DNA of 9,092 bases, taken from NCBI GenBank assembly GCA_018668095.1, contig JABIQF010000004.1, forward strand, positions 1 to 9,092. Direction: 5' to 3'. This document shows, piece by piece, positions 1 to 6,830 of the stretch. Each line of letters starts with the position of its first letter. Positions within the stretch are counted from its first letter, which is position 1. Below the pieces are notes generated by a model. It saw nothing but the letters and a program-made list of their open reading frames with translations. It did no database searches and had not been told where the DNA came from. Source of the stretch: Cellvibrionales bacterium (lineage in GTDB: Bacteria; Pseudomonadota; Gammaproteobacteria; Pseudomonadales; UBA7434). The translations under genes and the position numbers were made by a program.

Positions 1-685
1 CAACCGGGTTCATAGCAACACCACGAACCGTTGGACGAATACCACGCCAGCGTGAAGCACCAGCCTTACCCAACGAGCGAAGATTGTGCTCGCTGTTAGA
101 GACTTCACCTAATGTCGCACGACATTCAGATAATACTTTACGCATCTCACCCGAACGTAAACGCAATGAAACATAGGCGCCGTCACGAGCGATTAACTGA
201 CAACTTCCGCCAGCACTTCGAACCATTTGCGCACCCTTACCAGGCTTAAGCTCTACACAGTGAATCAAACTACCCACTGGCATATTTCTTAAAGGCAATG
301 TGTTGCCTGGCTTAATTGGCGCTGCTTCACCAGAGATAACTTGATCTCCAGCCTTAACACCTTTAGGCGCAATAATGTATGAGCGTGAACCATCGGCATA
401 TAACACTAATGCTAAATGAGCCGTACGGTTTGGATCATATTCCAAACGCTCAACTGTTGCCGGAATACCATCTTTGTTGCGTTTAAAATCAACAATACGA
501 TAGTGCTGCTTATGGCCGCCACCGCGATGACGCGTAGTGATACGACCGGCATTGTTACGACCACCAGTTTTACTTTTTTTAGCCAACAAAGGCTTATGAG
601 GAGCCCCTTTATGCAAATCGGGATTAACCACTCTTACTACAAAGCGGCGACCCGGTGATGTTGGCTTACTCTTAACGATTGGCAT
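1..685 (-). CDS. rplB: 50S ribosomal protein L2, C-terminus cut by window edge
   Basis: L2 is a primary 23S rRNA-binding protein of the large subunit, needed for subunit association and a functional peptidyl transferase centre. The reading frame starts at ATG 683-685 (MPIVKSKPTSPGRR) and stays open to the left edge, giving about 228 of the usual 273 or so residues. Recognisable L2 segments include GGRNNAGRITTRHRGGGHK, IVDFKRNKDGIPA and GASRWRGIRPTVRG. The frame ends at the MNPV that normally leads into DHPHGGG, so the C-terminal part with the conserved histidine loop lies outside the window. A Shine-Dalgarno (GGAGA, complement of 695-699) sits about 9 nt upstream of the start. The gene follows rplW by 42 nt on the same strand, the standard S10-operon order. 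Nothing is abnormal in the visible part, and the truncation is only a window effect. Confidence 0.97.
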   Translation of the reverse strand, partial: MPIVKSKPTSPGRRFVVRVVNPDLHKGAPHKPLLAKKSKTGGRNNAGRITTRHRGGGHKQHYRIVDFKRNKDGIPATVERLEYDPNRTAHLALVLYADGSRSYIIAPKGVKAGDQVISGEAAPIKPGNTLPLRNMPVGSLIHCVELKPGKGAQMVRSAGGSCQLIARDGAYVSLRLRSGEMRKVLSECRATLGEVSNSEHNLRSLGKAGASRWRGIRPTVRGVAMNPV

Positions 686-727
686 TTTTGCTAATCTCCA
701 AAATCTACTTCTAAGCGTTTAACGAAA

Positions 728-1024
728 TTATTCGGCTAACGCAAAATCAATATCATGGCCTTCGGCCAAACGAACATAAGCTTTTTTAATGCCAGGACGA
801 CGGTTCTCGCCATGACGATTACGCTTAAGCTTACCTTTCAAGTTACTAACTTGAACCGCTTCTACTTTTACTTTAAACAAAAGCTCAACAGCACGCTTAA
901 TTTCAAGCTTAGTTGCAGTTGGGATAACACGAAACACAACAGCGTTTGATGCATCATTAGCTAGAGCTGCTTTTTCTGATATATGAGGAGCAACCAGAAC
1001 CTTTAAAATTCGCTCTTGATTCAT
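728..1024 (-). CDS. rplW: 50S ribosomal protein L23
   Basis: L23 binds 23S rRNA domain III and sits at the peptide tunnel exit, where trigger factor and SRP dock. The 98-residue product (E. coli about 100) starts MNQERILKVLVAPHISEKA. It has the family's central VIPTATKLEIKRAVELLF helix and the basic tunnel-loop stretch around LKGKLKRNRHGENRRPGIKKAYV. The start ATG (1022-1024) overlaps the rplD stop codon in an ATGA arrangement, so the two genes are probably translationally coupled. A GAGGTG ribosome-binding site lies inside the end of rplD. The stop is TAA at 728-730, followed by 42 nt to rplB. Length, order and motifs are all typical. Confidence 0.97.
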   Translation of the reverse strand: MNQERILKVLVAPHISEKAALANDASNAVVFRVIPTATKLEIKRAVELLFKVKVEAVQVSNLKGKLKRNRHGENRRPGIKKAYVRLAEGHDIDFALAE

Positions 1025-1638
1025 CCTAACACCTCATCAAATTTCTTCAGTGCTTCGACGGTAATGATAACTTTCTCAGAAGCCACAAGACTTACTGGGT
1101 CACAGCCGCTGACATCAAGCACTTCAACTTTGTGCAGATTTCGCGATGACAAATACAAGTTAGCATTTACATCTTCAGTCACAATCAACGCTTTCGTTAA
1201 ATCAAACTCGGCCAATTTAGCGACTAACAACTTAGTCTTAGGCTCTGCAAGAGTGAACTCTTCAACAACGATTAAACGCTCTTGACGCGCTAGCTCAGAC
1301 AAAATGGTACGCATTGCTGCGCGGTACATTTTGCGATTAACTTTATGCGAATGATCTTGTGGACGCGCAGCAAAAGTAACACCACCCGAGCGCCATATAG
1401 GGCTACGGATAGTACCAGCACGCGCTCGGCCAGTACCTTTTTGACGCCAAGGCTTAGCCCCACCGCCGCTCACATCAGAGCGTGTTTTTTGTGCTCGTGT
1501 ACCTTGGCGAGCGCCCGCTAAATAAGCGACCACAACCTGGTGAACAAGATCTTCGTTATATTCTCTGCCAAATGTAGTATCAGATACTTCTACCGTACCC
1601 GCGCTGACATTTCCTGGCGCAGCAAGTGCTAACTGCAT
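1021..1638 (-). CDS. rplD: 50S ribosomal protein L4
   Basis: L4 binds 23S rRNA, lines the exit tunnel, and in E. coli also represses its own operon by acting on the S10 leader. The 205-residue product (E. coli 201) has the conserved LVHQVVVAYLAGARQGTRAQKTR block (about 31-53). It also has the extended tunnel loop GGGAKPWRQKGTGRARAGTIRSPIWRSGG (about 58-86) and ARNLHKVEVLDVSGCDPVSLV-like C-terminal elements. The N-terminus is a few residues longer than in E. coli. The chosen ATG (1636-1638) has a strong CGGAGGGG Shine-Dalgarno (complement of 1648-1655) about 9 nt away. The gene is 27 nt downstream of rplC and overlaps rplW by 4 nt. Whether it autoregulates here cannot be read from the protein, but the rpsJ leader is structured and is the natural target to test. 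Confidence 0.97.
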   Translation of the reverse strand: MQLALAAPGNVSAGTVEVSDTTFGREYNEDLVHQVVVAYLAGARQGTRAQKTRSDVSGGGAKPWRQKGTGRARAGTIRSPIWRSGGVTFAARPQDHSHKVNRKMYRAAMRTILSELARQERLIVVEEFTLAEPKTKLLVAKLAEFDLTKALIVTEDVNANLYLSSRNLHKVEVLDVSGCDPVSLVASEKVIITVEALKKFDEVLG

Positions 1639-1665
1639 AGTTTACATCCCCCTCCGAGTACCGGT

Positions 1666-2307
1666 TTAATTTTTGGCCTTGACGGCTGGCTTAATAAAAA
1701 CATCACCGCCCGGCGCACCCGGGATAGCACCCTTGACTAGAATCATGTTGCGTGCAGCATCGACTCTAACCACTTCTAAATTCTGTACAGTGACTTGCTC
1801 TGCACCCATATGTCCGGACATTTTCTTGCCCTTAAATACACGTCCTGGTGTTTGGCACTGACCAATCGAACCGTTTGAACGGTGAGAGATCGAGTTACCG
1901 TGTGTCGCATCTTGCATGCTGAAGTTCCAGCGCTTGATACCACCTTGAAAACCTTTACCTTTTGATTGACCAGTCACATCAATTTTCTGGCCAGCTTCAA
2001 AAGTCTCGACAGTGATTTCACCGCCAACCTTTAATGCTTCATCTGCCTCTTCAAGACGCAATTCCCAAAGACCACGACCAGCTCCGGTCTCGGCTTTAGC
2101 AAAATGCCCTGAAGCAGCTTTAGTTACACGTGAAGCGCGACGAGTACCCGAGGTTACCTGAACAGCATCATAGCCATCAGTCTCGATCGTCTTAACTTGA
2201 GTAATACGGTTTGGTTCGACTTCAACAACACTTACAGGAATGGAAGCTCCATCCTCTGTAAATATGCGAGTCATGCCGCTTTTGCGACCTACAAGACCAA
2301 TTGTCAT
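1666..2307 (-). CDS. rplC: 50S ribosomal protein L3
   Basis: L3 is an early-assembly 23S rRNA-binding protein whose long internal loop reaches toward the peptidyl transferase centre. The 213-residue frame begins MTIGLVGRKSGMTRIFTEDG. It carries the conserved GKGFQGGIKRWNF (about 118-130) and GSIGQCQTPGRVFKGKKM (about 146-163) segments. Gln150, the residue methylated by PrmB in E. coli, is present at the same number in GQCQTPG. The start ATG (2305-2307) has a GAGAGGT Shine-Dalgarno (complement of 2318-2324) about 10 nt upstream. The stop is TAA at 1666-1668. The gene is separated from rpsJ by an unusually long 170-nt spacer, listed separately, and from rplD by 27 nt. Confidence 0.97.
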   Translation of the reverse strand: MTIGLVGRKSGMTRIFTEDGASIPVSVVEVEPNRITQVKTIETDGYDAVQVTSGTRRASRVTKAASGHFAKAETGAGRGLWELRLEEADEALKVGGEITVETFEAGQKIDVTGQSKGKGFQGGIKRWNFSMQDATHGNSISHRSNGSIGQCQTPGRVFKGKKMSGHMGAEQVTVQNLEVVRVDAARNMILVKGAIPGAPGGDVFIKPAVKAKN

Positions 2308-2477
2308 TTCTATAAAACCTCTCAGTGTACGGGGCTGGTTACCCGCTATGGCCGCCTTCGACTCTACTAGAACCGTCGTTACGACCAGCTAAAACAGAAT
2401 ACGAGCGTTACACATCAGTTCGTTTTAGTTGGTAAGGCTACCGCCTAAAACGATTTCTTCTCGACTCGCTTGCGCGA
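2308..2477 (-). promoter_or_regulatory. structured 170-nt spacer between rpsJ and rplC
   Basis: This non-coding spacer lies inside the S10 operon and is far longer than the roughly 30 nt I recall for E. coli. Three pairings are visible. A 7-bp inverted repeat (ATTAGCC 2477-2483 with GGCTAAT 2486-2492) covers the rpsJ stop codon. A strong hairpin has arms CGTTTTAG (2421-2428) and CTAAAACG (2445-2452), an inner GGTA/TACC stem and a 4-nt loop. A longer-range pair is GCTGGT (2334-2339) with ACCAGC (2384-2389), which sits just upstream of the rplC ribosome-binding site. No hairpin is followed by a U-run in the mRNA direction, so these do not look like intrinsic terminators. I found no convincing internal promoter. 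Control of translation, RNA processing or RNA stability is inferred. Confidence 0.5.
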
Positions 2478-2792
2478 TTAGCCGAGGCTAATTTGAACTT
2501 CTACACCAGCCGCTAGATCTAACTTCATCAAAGCATCGACTGTTTTTTCTGTTGGCTCAACAATATCCATCATGCGTTTATGTGTACGAATCTCGTACTG
2601 ATCACGCGCATCTTTATTAACATGCGGCGATACCAAAACTGTAAAACGCTCTTTGCGTGTAGGAAGGGGGATAGGACCGCGAACTTGAGCACCGGTACGG
2701 CGCGCAGTTTCTACGATTTCTGCAGCAGACAGATCGATCAGTTTATGATCGAACGCTTTCAATCGAATTCGAATTCGTTGATTTTGAACCAC
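2478..2792 (-). CDS. rpsJ: 30S ribosomal protein S10
   Basis: S10 binds 16S rRNA in the head of the small subunit and is also NusE, the NusB partner in transcription antitermination. The 104-residue product is nearly colinear with E. coli S10 (103 residues). It has QNQRIRIRLKAFDHKLID at the N-terminus, the GPIPLPTRKERFTVL loop region, DQYEIRTHKRMMDIVEPTEKTVDAL, and the terminal GVEVQISLG. The start is GTG at 2790-2792. No ATG is available in frame, and a GAGG Shine-Dalgarno (complement of 2800-2803) is 7 nt away, so the non-AUG start is well supported. The gene is first in the operon, preceded by the leader and promoter listed separately. The stop codon TAA lies inside a short inverted repeat. 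Confidence 0.97.
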   Translation of the reverse strand: MVQNQRIRIRLKAFDHKLIDLSAAEIVETARRTGAQVRGPIPLPTRKERFTVLVSPHVNKDARDQYEIRTHKRMMDIVEPTEKTVDALMKLDLAAGVEVQISLG

Positions 2793-2907
2793 TTTATAAC
2801 CTCACTAAGCAAAGAACCAGTTCTTTGTTTTTTTAAAAAGAACCGTATATGTCGCGTCATTCTCTGACACTTACTCATTTAACATTTATTTCACTGTCAA
2901 AAAGAGA
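2793..2907 (-). promoter_or_regulatory. rpsJ / S10-operon leader with competing hairpins
   Basis: This is the predicted 5' untranslated region of about 115 nt from the inferred start site to the rpsJ GTG. At its 5' end UCUC and UGACA can pair with UGUCA and GAGA through a 4-nt bulge. Nearer the gene, three segments share complementarity. GGTTCTTT (complement of 2837-2844) and GTTCTTTG (complement of 2810-2817) can each pair with the same middle segment, CAAAGAAC (complement of 2820-2827). The two hairpins are therefore mutually exclusive. The second ends about 6 nt before the GAGG ribosome-binding site. E. coli and relatives use an L4-responsive S10 leader, but the hairpins here do not obviously copy that structure, so the regulatory role is inferred. 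On the plus strand the same hairpin is followed by seven Ts (2828-2834) and would look like a terminator, but nothing upstream would use it. Confidence 0.5.
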
Positions 2908-2913
2908 GCGCGC

Positions 2914-2942
2914 ATTCTAATGGCGAGACAGAGGAGTGTCAA
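2914..2942 (-). promoter_or_regulatory. sigma-70 promoter of the S10 operon
   Basis: On the minus strand, TTGACA (complement of 2937-2942) is followed after exactly 17 nt by TAGAAT (complement of 2914-2919). The -35 box is perfect and the -10 box has five of six consensus bases. Transcription should begin near 2907. The bases just after the -10 box read GCGCGC. A GC-rich discriminator of this kind is typical of stringently controlled (ppGpp/DksA-repressed) ribosomal promoters in gammaproteobacteria. The promoter position means patatin and the S10 operon are separate units despite sharing a strand. Confidence 0.8.
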
Positions 2943-3153
2943 ACTATATTTCGGATAAACATCAGCGCTTTAAGCGAATTATTGACGTTAAATGTTAATT
3001 AACTCTTCGCTTTCATGTGCTCGGGCCTTACACACCCTTATCTGCAGTCGATATTTCTTAAAAAATGCATATATATAGAAGAAAGAGCATTATTATTTTA
3101 ATTAATGATTTTACTGACCTGCTTCGCCGGTTTTACCTTTTTCGCCATCTTTT
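2943..3153. other. spacer between patatin gene and S10 promoter
   Basis: I see no gene in this AT-rich spacer. A weak candidate terminator for the patatin transcript is the inverted pair gcatt (3087-3091) and aatgc (3064-3068), followed on the minus strand by six Ts. The stem is only 5 bp and the loop 18 nt, so it is not listed as a terminator. A small CGCTT/AAGCG repeat lies at 2965-2975, upstream of the S10 -35 box, and might be an activator or UP-element region, but nothing specific supports that. Confidence 0.4.
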
Positions 3154-4287
3154 TTATTTTGATAATCCAAAAAAGTCTTCAACTGCTTCGCGATCTCTCA
3201 TCGCATCTTCATAACCACACTGTATCAGCTCACGACAAAATGCCGCCTCAAACATAAGATAACTGGCTAAACTGCCGCCCCCACCTTTAGTATTGGCACC
3301 CATAGCCTTCAATACTCGACGCAAGCCAAAAGGCAAATCACCTATATGCTCTGACGCCAACTCATCTAAATCAATCGATGGACGAATAACCAGCATATCG
3401 ACCGGCTTTAAGGTTTTTGACTCGAAATGCGGCGCTTCATTGGCGAGAATACCCAAAGCCTCATTTACTCGGACTAAATTGTCTACGTCATTTTCTAAGG
3501 TATCAATAAATGCTGAGTTAAAGATATGACCGACCGTCTGGGCCAACGACGGAGGATGATCACGTCGAGCCGCTATGCGACTTTTACTATGGCCACGCAC
3601 ACCCACCACAAGAATTCGCTCAGCACCCAACTTTAATGCCGAACTTAATGGCGCCAACTGCCGTAATGAGCCATCACCAAAATACTGCCTGCCTACTTTT
3701 TCAGCAGGAAACACCCCAGGAATAGCGGTTGAGGCCAATAAGTGCTCAACGGCTAACCGCGAAGGCACACCTATGCGCTTATTGCGACGCCAGCAATTAA
3801 GCGATTCATTACCCTGAAAAAAACTCACCGAATTACCCGTCGCATAGCTGGTCGCCGTAACGGCTACCGCATCAAGCAAACCGGCATCAATACGTTTCTG
3901 GATATTATCGAATCGAATGGTATGGGATAAAAGATCACGCAACGGGGCATTATCAAGTAATGCCATAGAGCGCTCTTGTGCAAATCGGCGACTAAGTAAC
4001 GATAAGCCTAAGCGGGCGCCATTGACCATTAAGTCTATGCCACGCGCTTTAACTACACGATTAACATGTAGATTGGTCCAGATTTTCTCTACCTTTTTAA
4101 CACCTAGGCGAAAATTATTCGCCGATGACGCAAGCGCCACCGCATTGAGTGCACCAGCGGAAGTCCCACTGATAATGGTAAAAGGATTAGTAGCATGCTT
4201 GGGGTGTAAATCGGCAACCGCTTTTAAAACGCCTACTTGATAAGCGCCACGCGCACCGCCACCTGAGAGTACAAGACCTGTTTTCAT
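3154..4287 (-). CDS. patatin-like phospholipase family protein
   Basis: This is a probable serine lipid acyl hydrolase of the patatin family, using a Ser-Asp dyad to cleave acyl esters of phospholipids. The 377-residue frame shows all the family marks. They are the oxyanion-hole motif GGGARG (9-14) after strand LVLS, the nucleophile elbow GTSAG with Ser43, and the catalytic Asp205 in FGDGSLRQLAPL. The patatin domain covers about residues 4-220. The remaining 150 or so residues form a C-terminal region I cannot assign. No signal peptide or transmembrane segment is evident, so it is probably cytosolic or peripheral. An in-frame TAA lies 9 nt upstream of ATG 4285-4287, so no earlier start exists. 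The only purine-rich motif, AAGAGG, directly abuts the ATG, giving a poor or absent Shine-Dalgarno spacing. Substrate and physiological role are unknown. It is transcribed away from fusA2 and toward the S10 operon. Confidence 0.9.
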   Translation of the reverse strand: MKTGLVLSGGGARGAYQVGVLKAVADLHPKHATNPFTIISGTSAGALNAVALASSANNFRLGVKKVEKIWTNLHVNRVVKARGIDLMVNGARLGLSLLSRRFAQERSMALLDNAPLRDLLSHTIRFDNIQKRIDAGLLDAVAVTATSYATGNSVSFFQGNESLNCWRRNKRIGVPSRLAVEHLLASTAIPGVFPAEKVGRQYFGDGSLRQLAPLSSALKLGAERILVVGVRGHSKSRIAARRDHPPSLAQTVGHIFNSAFIDTLENDVDNLVRVNEALGILANEAPHFESKTLKPVDMLVIRPSIDLDELASEHIGDLPFGLRRVLKAMGANTKGGGGSLASYLMFEAAFCRELIQCGYEDAMRDREAVEDFFGLSK

Positions 4288-4610
4288 CCTCTTAGTTTAG
4301 TCAATTCGCAGCATTCAGCTAGCCGCCAACATTAAAAAACCAAAAGATTTCAACTAATTACACTCTCGAGCCGTCTTTGCTTAGCCATGCCGAAGCGAAC
4401 ACATACACTCTTCAACAATTAAATAGCCAGTAATTCTGAACCCCGCTATTCAGCAATTAACAAAAAAATAAGCACCAACTAACCTCATGCAATGCATAGC
4501 TGTGAGCTTTCTCATTAAAATCACAACCACTAACTTATTCTGTTAGGCAATAAACAAGCCTCATAAAGCCCTATAAATGACCGAGGAAGGGGCTTAAAAG
4601 GCAAGATCAG
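4288..4610. other. divergent spacer between patatin gene and fusA2, distal part
   Basis: No protein or RNA gene is recognisable in this AT-rich stretch. A short inverted repeat CTAAC/GTTAG (4530-4546) is present. TATAAA at 4572-4577 could be a -10 element toward fusA2 but has no acceptable -35 at 16-18 nt. I found no confident promoter for the patatin gene on the minus strand. Confidence 0.4.
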
Positions 4611-4660
4611 CGAGTTTTAAGATTTTCTTCCCATAAAACCTTAAAATTCGCATTTTTTTT
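4611..4660 (+). terminator. terminator-like hairpin with U-run upstream of fusA2
   Basis: Two 16-nt arms (4611-4626 and 4635-4650) pair around the 8-nt loop cttcccat, with one G-U wobble (4614/4647) and one A-C mismatch (4622/4639). Eight Ts follow at 4653-4660. On the plus strand this has the form of an AT-rich intrinsic terminator or attenuator, ending 58 nt before the fusA2 start codon. No plus-strand gene lies upstream for it to terminate. It therefore either attenuates transcripts starting further upstream in the spacer or shields the fusA2 promoter. The stem is AU-rich, so its efficiency is uncertain. Confidence 0.5.
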
Positions 4661-4674
4661 GCGCTCAGTTCATG

Positions 4675-4680
4675 TATGCT
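4675..4680 (+). promoter_or_regulatory. possible -10 element for fusA2
   Basis: TATGCT at 4675-4680 resembles a sigma-70 -10 box and is followed by GCGCAC, a GC-rich discriminator like that of the S10 promoter. Spacing of 16-17 nt places the -35 region in the T-run at 4652-4658, a poor match to TTGACA. If used, it would give an untranslated leader of about 30 nt. The call is tentative. Confidence 0.3.
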
Positions 4681-4718
4681 GCGCACCATTTTTATCATGA
4701 CAGAACCGAGTTGAGACC

Positions 4719-6803
4719 ATGACTGATTTAGCGCAATACAGAAACATTGGAATATTCGCCCACGTTGATGCGGGCAAAACCACCACTACCGAGCGAATTC
4801 TTAAGCTAACCGGTAAAATTCATAAAACGGGCGAAGTGCATGATGGCGCAGCGACCACTGATTTTATGGAACAGGAGCAAGAACGCGGGATTACTATCCA
4901 GTCAGCGGCGACTACCTGTTTCTGGAAAGATCACCGTTTTAATATCATCGATACTCCTGGACACGTTGACTTCACCGTTGAAGTTTATCGCTCATTAAAA
5001 GTATTAGATGGTGGTGTTGGTGTATTTTGTGGCTCAGGCGGTGTTGAGCCTCAGTCAGAAACTAACTGGCGCTATGCTAACGAATCTGAAGTAGCGCGAA
5101 TCATCTTTGTTAACAAACTTGATCGCATGGGTGCTGACTTCTTAAGTGTTGTTGGACAAGTAGAAAACGTTCTTGCCGCTAACCCATTGGTAATGACCTT
5201 ACCGATTGGCCGCGAAGACGAATTCAAAGGCCTTGTCGATCTTTTATCTCGCACAGCTTATGTTTGGGATGATTCAGGCTTACCTGAAAACTTCGAAATT
5301 GTTGATATTCCAGCCGACATGGTTGATCAAGTTGAAGAATATCGTGAGAAGCTCATTGAAACAGCCGTTGAGCAAGATGATGATTTAATGATGTCTTATA
5401 TGGACGGTGAAGAACCTGCCATTGACGACATCAAAAAATGTATTCGTAAAGGTACTATCGCTCTCGACTTCTTCCCCACTTACTGTGGCTCAGCATTTAA
5501 AAACAAAGGTGTTCAATTAATTCTTGATGCCGTTGTTGATTACTTACCTTGCCCTACAGAAGTTAAGCCTCAGCCTTTGACTGATGAAGAAGGTGAAGAG
5601 ACAGGTGATTTTGCAACAGTCACTACTGAAGAGCCATTAAAAGCACTTGCATTTAAAATCATGGACGATCGCTTTGGCGCATTGACCTTTGTTCGCGTTT
5701 ACTCGGGTGTACTTAATAAGGGTGACACTATCCTTAACTCTTACACCGGTAAAACTGAGCGTGTTGGCCGTATGGTTGAGATGCATGCGGATGATCGTAA
5801 TGAAATTGATCGCGCACAAGCGGGCGACATCATTGCCATCGTAGGCATGAAAAATGTTCAAACAGGTCATACTCTTTGTGACCCTAAACATGCCGTGACA
5901 CTTGAGCCAATGATTTTCCCAGAGCCCGTTATCTCTATTTCAGTTAAGCCAAAAGATAAAGGCGGCTCTGAAAAAATGGGTATTGCGATTGGTAAAATGG
6001 TTGCAGAAGATCCATCGTTCCGCGTTGAGACTGATGAAGATTCAGGCGAAACCATTCTTAAAGGCATGGGCGAATTACACCTTGATATCAAAGTCGACAT
6101 TCTTAACCGTACTTACGGTGTTGATTTAGAAGTTGGTGAACCTCAGGTTGCTTACCGTGAAACGATTACACAGCCAATCGAAGATTCTTACACGCATAAG
6201 AAACAATCGGGTGGTTCAGGTCAATTTGGTAAGATCGATTACCGTATTAAACCTGGCGAAGTTGGCACTGGCTTTACTTTCACATCAAGTGTTGTTGGCG
6301 GTAACGTACCTAAGGAATTCTTCCCTGCGGTAGAGAAAGGCTTTAAAGGCATGATGGCAGAAGGCCCATTAGCTGGCTTCCCTGTGTTAGATGTTGAAAT
6401 CGAACTTTATGATGGTGGTTTCCACGCCGTGGATTCATCAGCAGTTGCATTTGAGATTGCAGCAAAAGGTGCATTCCGACAGTCAATGCCTAAAGCGGGC
6501 CCACAATTGATAGAGCCAATCATGAACGTTGATGTGTTCACACCAGACGATCACGTTGGTGACGTTATCGGTGATTTAAACCGTCGTCGCGGCATGATCA
6601 AAGATCAAATGGCTGGCACTACAGGCGTTCGCGTTAAAGCTGACGTCCCACTGTCTGAGATGTTTGGTTACATTGGTAGCTTACGTACAATGACATCGGG
6701 TCGTGGTCAGTTCTCTATGGAGTTCTCACATTACAACCCTTGCCCTAACTCTGTTGCTGATGATGTTATCTCTGCAGAAAAAGAGCGAAAAGCCGCTAAG
6801 TAA
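4719..6803 (+). CDS. fusA2: elongation factor G, FusA2-type paralogue (EF-G2)
   Basis: EF-G is the translational GTPase that drives ribosome translocation and, with RRF, ribosome recycling. The 694-residue product has all G motifs: AHVDAGKT (14-21), RGITI (56-60), DTPGH (78-82), NKLD (132-135) and GSA (257-259). It also has domain II, domain III (KGMGELHLDI, about 448-457), and domain IV with GGFHAVDSS (566-574), which reaches the decoding centre. Several segments match the second EF-G of Vibrio, as I recall it, better than canonical EF-G. These include ITIQSAAT, CFWKDHRFN, FCGSGGVEPQSETNWRYANESEVARIIF and NKLD where canonical EF-G has NKMD. The gene stands alone, with no rpsL, rpsG or tuf beside it, which also fits a paralogue. 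Its Shine-Dalgarno is weak (GAG at 4708-4710 or 4713-4715). A separate canonical fusA is expected elsewhere in the genome. Whether this copy translocates, recycles or has a specialised role is not known from sequence. Confidence 0.92.
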   Translation: MTDLAQYRNIGIFAHVDAGKTTTTERILKLTGKIHKTGEVHDGAATTDFMEQEQERGITIQSAATTCFWKDHRFNIIDTPGHVDFTVEVYRSLKVLDGGVGVFCGSGGVEPQSETNWRYANESEVARIIFVNKLDRMGADFLSVVGQVENVLAANPLVMTLPIGREDEFKGLVDLLSRTAYVWDDSGLPENFEIVDIPADMVDQVEEYREKLIETAVEQDDDLMMSYMDGEEPAIDDIKKCIRKGTIALDFFPTYCGSAFKNKGVQLILDAVVDYLPCPTEVKPQPLTDEEGEETGDFATVTTEEPLKALAFKIMDDRFGALTFVRVYSGVLNKGDTILNSYTGKTERVGRMVEMHADDRNEIDRAQAGDIIAIVGMKNVQTGHTLCDPKHAVTLEPMIFPEPVISISVKPKDKGGSEKMGIAIGKMVAEDPSFRVETDEDSGETILKGMGELHLDIKVDILNRTYGVDLEVGEPQVAYRETITQPIEDSYTHKKQSGGSGQFGKIDYRIKPGEVGTGFTFTSSVVGGNVPKEFFPAVEKGFKGMMAEGPLAGFPVLDVEIELYDGGFHAVDSSAVAFEIAAKGAFRQSMPKAGPQLIEPIMNVDVFTPDDHVGDVIGDLNRRRGMIKDQMAGTTGVRVKADVPLSEMFGYIGSLRTMTSGRGQFSMEFSHYNPCPNSVADDVISAEKERKAAK

Positions 6804-6830
6804 TTTTGTAACTACTTAGTTCAGCTTTTA

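Noticed and set aside
416..658. Open frame on the plus strand opposite rplB
   Set aside because: It is antisense to a highly conserved ribosomal gene, with no ribosome-binding site or recognisable protein. The same holds for other frames opposite rplW, rplD, rplC, rpsJ, the patatin gene, fusA2 and the crotonase gene.
1021..1024. rplD/rplW 4-nt overlap as an anomaly
   Set aside because: ATGA overlaps are common in ribosomal protein operons and simply indicate translational coupling.
2810..2834. Plus-strand intrinsic terminator (CAAAGAAC/GTTCTTTG followed by seven Ts)
   Set aside because: It has the right shape, but no plus-strand gene upstream would use it. It lies in the minus-strand S10 leader, where the same pairing is better explained as leader structure.
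2895..2900. Second TTGACA on the minus strand downstream of the S10 promoter
   Set aside because: No acceptable -10 box follows at 16-18 nt. The motif also takes part in the predicted leader hairpin.
3112..3153. Collagen-like Gly-X-Y stretch (GEKGKTGEAGQ) readable just after the patatin stop codon on the minus strand
   Set aside because: It is in a different frame from patatin, is only a dozen codons long, and has no start or ribosome-binding site. A frameshifted patatin tail cannot be excluded but has no support.
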